Positions 62,668-64,000 of a stretch of DNA of 64,000 nucleotides are shown piece after piece. The stretch is from assembly GCF_000426865.1 (NCBI RefSeq), contig NZ_AUGE01000018.1, forward strand, positions 25,958 through 89,957, given 5' to 3'. The position numbers were made by a program, and so were the translations under genes. The notes under the pieces are model-generated. The model was not told where the DNA came from, ran no database searches, and worked only from the letters and a program-made list of their open reading frames with translations. Every line of letters starts with the position of its first letter. The stretch's first letter is position 1. The stretch is from Citrifermentans bremense R1 (GTDB taxonomy: Bacteria > Desulfobacterota > Desulfuromonadia > Geobacterales > Geobacteraceae).

Positions 62668-62814
62668 CAGTTTGATTCGACCCCGAATTAGTTTGATTTG
62701 ACCCCGAATCAGTTTGATTTGACCCCAAATCAGTTTGATTTGACTCCAAATCAGTTTGATTTGACCCCAGATCAGTTTGGTTTTGGCCAAAAGCAGTTTG
62801 GTTCGGAAATCGGG
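62668..62814. repeat. Tandem 21-bp array, five clear and two degenerate units, each with a palindrome
   Basis: Units begin at 62668, 62689, 62710, 62731 and 62752 with consensus CAGTTTGATTTGACCCCAAAT. Degenerate units start at 62773 and 62794. Across each junction the words CAAATCA-GTT-TGATTTG form a 17-base dyad with 7-bp arms. The 21-bp period is two helical turns, so repeated dyads face the same side. There are no unique spacers, so it is not a CRISPR. It lies after the FN3 gene. Function unknown; a multi-site binding array is likely. Confidence 0.85.
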
Positions 62815-63366
62815 CTGGTAGTGCTCTAACCCTATCGGCTACCTGGCTGGCATTCGCCCTTTGTACCTAGTTGTGAAAGACCTGCCAGGTGGTAGGGACT
62901 GAGGACTAGGTTTGAACTCCAGTTTAATCCGTCGTTGTCCGCGTCATCCGCTAATCCGTGTGCGATGCCGTTGGTCGTTGATGTTGTGGTTATAAGAGGC
63001 AGCCAGTCGGATCGAGATAGGTTTAACCCCAGCTTAATCCGTCCTTGTCCGCCTCATCCGTTAATCCGTGTGCGATGCCGTTAACGCGGTTTACGCCGAA
63101 GCATCACAACAATTGCAGAGAGGAAAAGCCCCGGCGATGAACCGGGGCTTTTTTTGTCACTTGCGCTCTCGCCACTCTCTCAGAAGACGCCGAGTTTTCC
63201 TTTCCTTCTGGGGCGAGCCTTACGTTTGACTGTAGGTGGTCGATAGTCCTCGATAATTAATATGTATACAAATTCCTTCTCTTATGGAAATGATTGGGTT
63301 ATATTACACTAATTCATTACGGCCCGTAGCCTATGACAGTGCGAGACATTTGCTGAGGAGGGAATC
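62815..63366. repeat. Gene-free stretch with two tandem REP-like copies
   Basis: 62921-62970 and 63031-63080 are near-identical forward copies of the ATCCGTGTGCGATGCCG element, 110 bases apart. The tail carries AT-rich DNA (63255-63315) that probably holds the promoter for the secreted cysteine-rich peptide. No ORF is convincing. Confidence 0.65.
63124..63155 (+). terminator. Intrinsic terminator without an upstream gene
   Basis: AAAAGCCCCGG and CCGGGGCTTTT form a perfect 11-bp stem with a 7-base loop, followed by a T-run. The nearest upstream gene is the FN3 protein gene that ends 550 bases earlier. Confidence 0.85.
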
Positions 63367-63666
63367 ATGGGTAAAGTAGCTTTGTTTGTCTCCGCAGTCG
63401 TCTTATCCGCCGGCACCGTCTTCGCAGCCGAATTGCCCCCTGTATTCACCGCTCCCAAAACAAATGTAGCCATCACCGTGGTCACCCCTGACAAAACCGA
63501 GATATGCAAGGCCACCTCAGCCGAAAAGGACGAGGTGGGCCGCCGCGGCTGCTGCTCCTGGCACGGCGGTGTCTGCGGCTGCTCCGGTGGCACCGTCGTC
63601 TGTTGTGACGGCTCCTACAGCCCGTCCTGCACCTGCCATCACGATGACCAGCCCTCCCAGCTATAA
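63367..63666 (+). CDS. Small secreted cysteine-rich protein
   Basis: 99 residues: signal peptide MGKVALFVSAVVLSAGTVFA, an approximately 45-residue spacer, then a Cys-rich core with GCCSWHGGVCGC, GGTVVCCDGSYSPSCTCH (about residues 58-90; nine cysteines). The CCSxHGGVCGC...CCDGxxSPSC pattern occurs in small exported proteins of many bacteria with no assigned role; metal binding or disulfide folding is likely. TGAGGAGGG precedes ATG 63367. It lies next to an insertion sequence. Confidence 0.8.
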   Translation: MGKVALFVSAVVLSAGTVFAAELPPVFTAPKTNVAITVVTPDKTEICKATSAEKDEVGRRGCCSWHGGVCGCSGGTVVCCDGSYSPSCTCHHDDQPSQL

Positions 63667-63713
63667 AACTGGTGGCCATGAGGGGGACAACTATGGGGGG
63701 AAGCAGCTAGTTA

Positions 63714-64000
63714 GTGTCCGTCCGGAAAGGGCAGTTTTCTGAACTTCGTGGTGACAAAGATGTCCGAAATGCACCGAAATCGTTAAGAGCGTGCTAACGC
63801 ACTGACAACTCCATTGCTCTTTCTCATTTTTAAGATGCACTCCCCCACATGTTCCGGCAGAGGCGGAAATCATTGCGCCTTAAGCTGCTGCTTCGGCTTT
63901 GGCTGATTCCAGTCTGATCCTGGCGATCACCTGCAGGTTATAGGCGAAGATCGAACTCCAGAGATAGCGCTTGAAGCCTTCCCAGCCCTTCCAGTTGCAT
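63714..64000 (-). mobile_element. Right end of an insertion sequence
   Basis: From the GTGTCCGTCCGGAAAGGGCA boundary at about 63714 to the window edge the sequence has the form of an IS end: a terminal-repeat-like TGTCCGTCCGGAAA, about 160 non-coding bases and the tail of a transposase reading inward on the minus strand. The opposite end and target duplication lie outside the window; I do not assign a family. Confidence 0.65.
63880..64000 (-). CDS. Transposase, C-terminal fragment cut by the window edge
   Basis: The minus strand from 63999 reads CNWKGWEGFKRYLWSSIFAY, then NLQVIARIRLESAKAEAAA and a TAA stop at 63882-63880. The aromatic WKGWEGFKRYLWSSIFAYNL block followed by a short charged tail resembles the last helix of DDE transposases, in which the catalytic Glu lies before this segment. 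The start is beyond the window. Confidence 0.65.
   Translation of the reverse strand, partial: CNWKGWEGFKRYLWSSIFAYNLQVIARIRLESAKAEAAA

Noticed and set aside
62558..62749. Minus-strand frame translating the 21-bp array as a seven-residue repeat (SNQTDSG)
   Set aside because: The frame is short, has no ribosome site, and only part of the array stays open; the DNA palindromes explain it better.
62668..62814. CRISPR array
   Set aside because: Units are directly adjacent 21-mers with no unique spacers and no cas genes; a tandem repeat.

Overview
The window reads as chromosomal DNA of a Geobacter-like bacterium (Desulfuromonadota, Geobacteraceae; Geomonas/Citrifermentans are plausible). The reasons are the GC-rich coding style, a nine-motif c-type cytochrome, a haem-binding sensor kinase, a group 3b NiFe hydrogenase, a TrpB2-type tryptophan synthase, many two-component proteins, and several families of short palindromic intergenic repeats. 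The species is an inference from gene content. I found no prophage, plasmid or CRISPR array. The only clear mobile DNA is the end of an insertion sequence at the right edge.

Layout, left to right. 1-4.8 kb: the end of a branched-chain amino-acid ABC transporter (livG/livF), two EamA transporters, a YbaK-type deacylase and a sodium:neurotransmitter-type symporter. 5.0-9.5 kb: three overlapping signalling genes (hybrid kinase, haem-domain kinase, response regulator). 9.7-16.6 kb: trpG-trpD-trpC-trpB2-trpF, then serA. 16.9-20.7 kb (minus strand): DAHP synthase, nicotinamidase, nicotinate phosphoribosyltransferase and a TPR protein. 21.0-22.5 kb: an SDR protein and an Hsp20 gene cut by an in-frame TAG. 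A gene-poor kilobase follows. 23.5-27.3 kb (minus): a four-gene cytosolic NiFe hydrogenase operon. 27.5-29.5 kb: a PHP-family phosphatase and mnmA.

29.6-35.0 kb is a sulfur-assimilation island: TusA-like protein, sulfite-reductase-like protein, JAMM protease, ThiF/MoeB-like activating enzyme, ThiS-like carrier and MetY on the minus strand, with cysK divergent. It closely matches the protein-thiocarboxylate homocysteine pathway described in Wolinella, but the carrier ends in GGGR instead of GG-Ala. 35.1-43.4 kb: an orphan HybB-like membrane protein, a nuclease-fold protein lacking catalytic residues, an iron alcohol dehydrogenase with a kinase/NtrC pair, and a family 9 glycosyltransferase with an intergenic repeat inserted in frame.

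43.7-51.6 kb is the conserved translation block tRNA-Val, thrS-infC-rpmI-rplT-pheS-pheT-ihfA-merR, tRNA-Pro; infC uses an ATA start. 51.7-55.3 kb: a PqiABC/MCE lipid-transport operon with PqiA split in two. 55.4-58.3 kb: glucokinase, a Ros/MucR zinc-finger protein with a histone-like tail, an FKBP isomerase and tRNA-Met. 58.4-64 kb is accessory: a nine-CxxCH cytochrome with an extra CX8CH, a 59-residue protein that duplicates the C-terminal domain of a neighbouring MerR regulator, a fibronectin-III protein, a 21-bp palindromic tandem array, REP-like repeats, a cysteine-rich secreted peptide and the IS end.

Most worth following up: the sulfur-carrier cluster, the small protein/MerR pair with its dyad, the phased 21-bp array, the large inverted repeat in front of trpG, the repeat inside the glycosyltransferase and the amber codon in hsp20.
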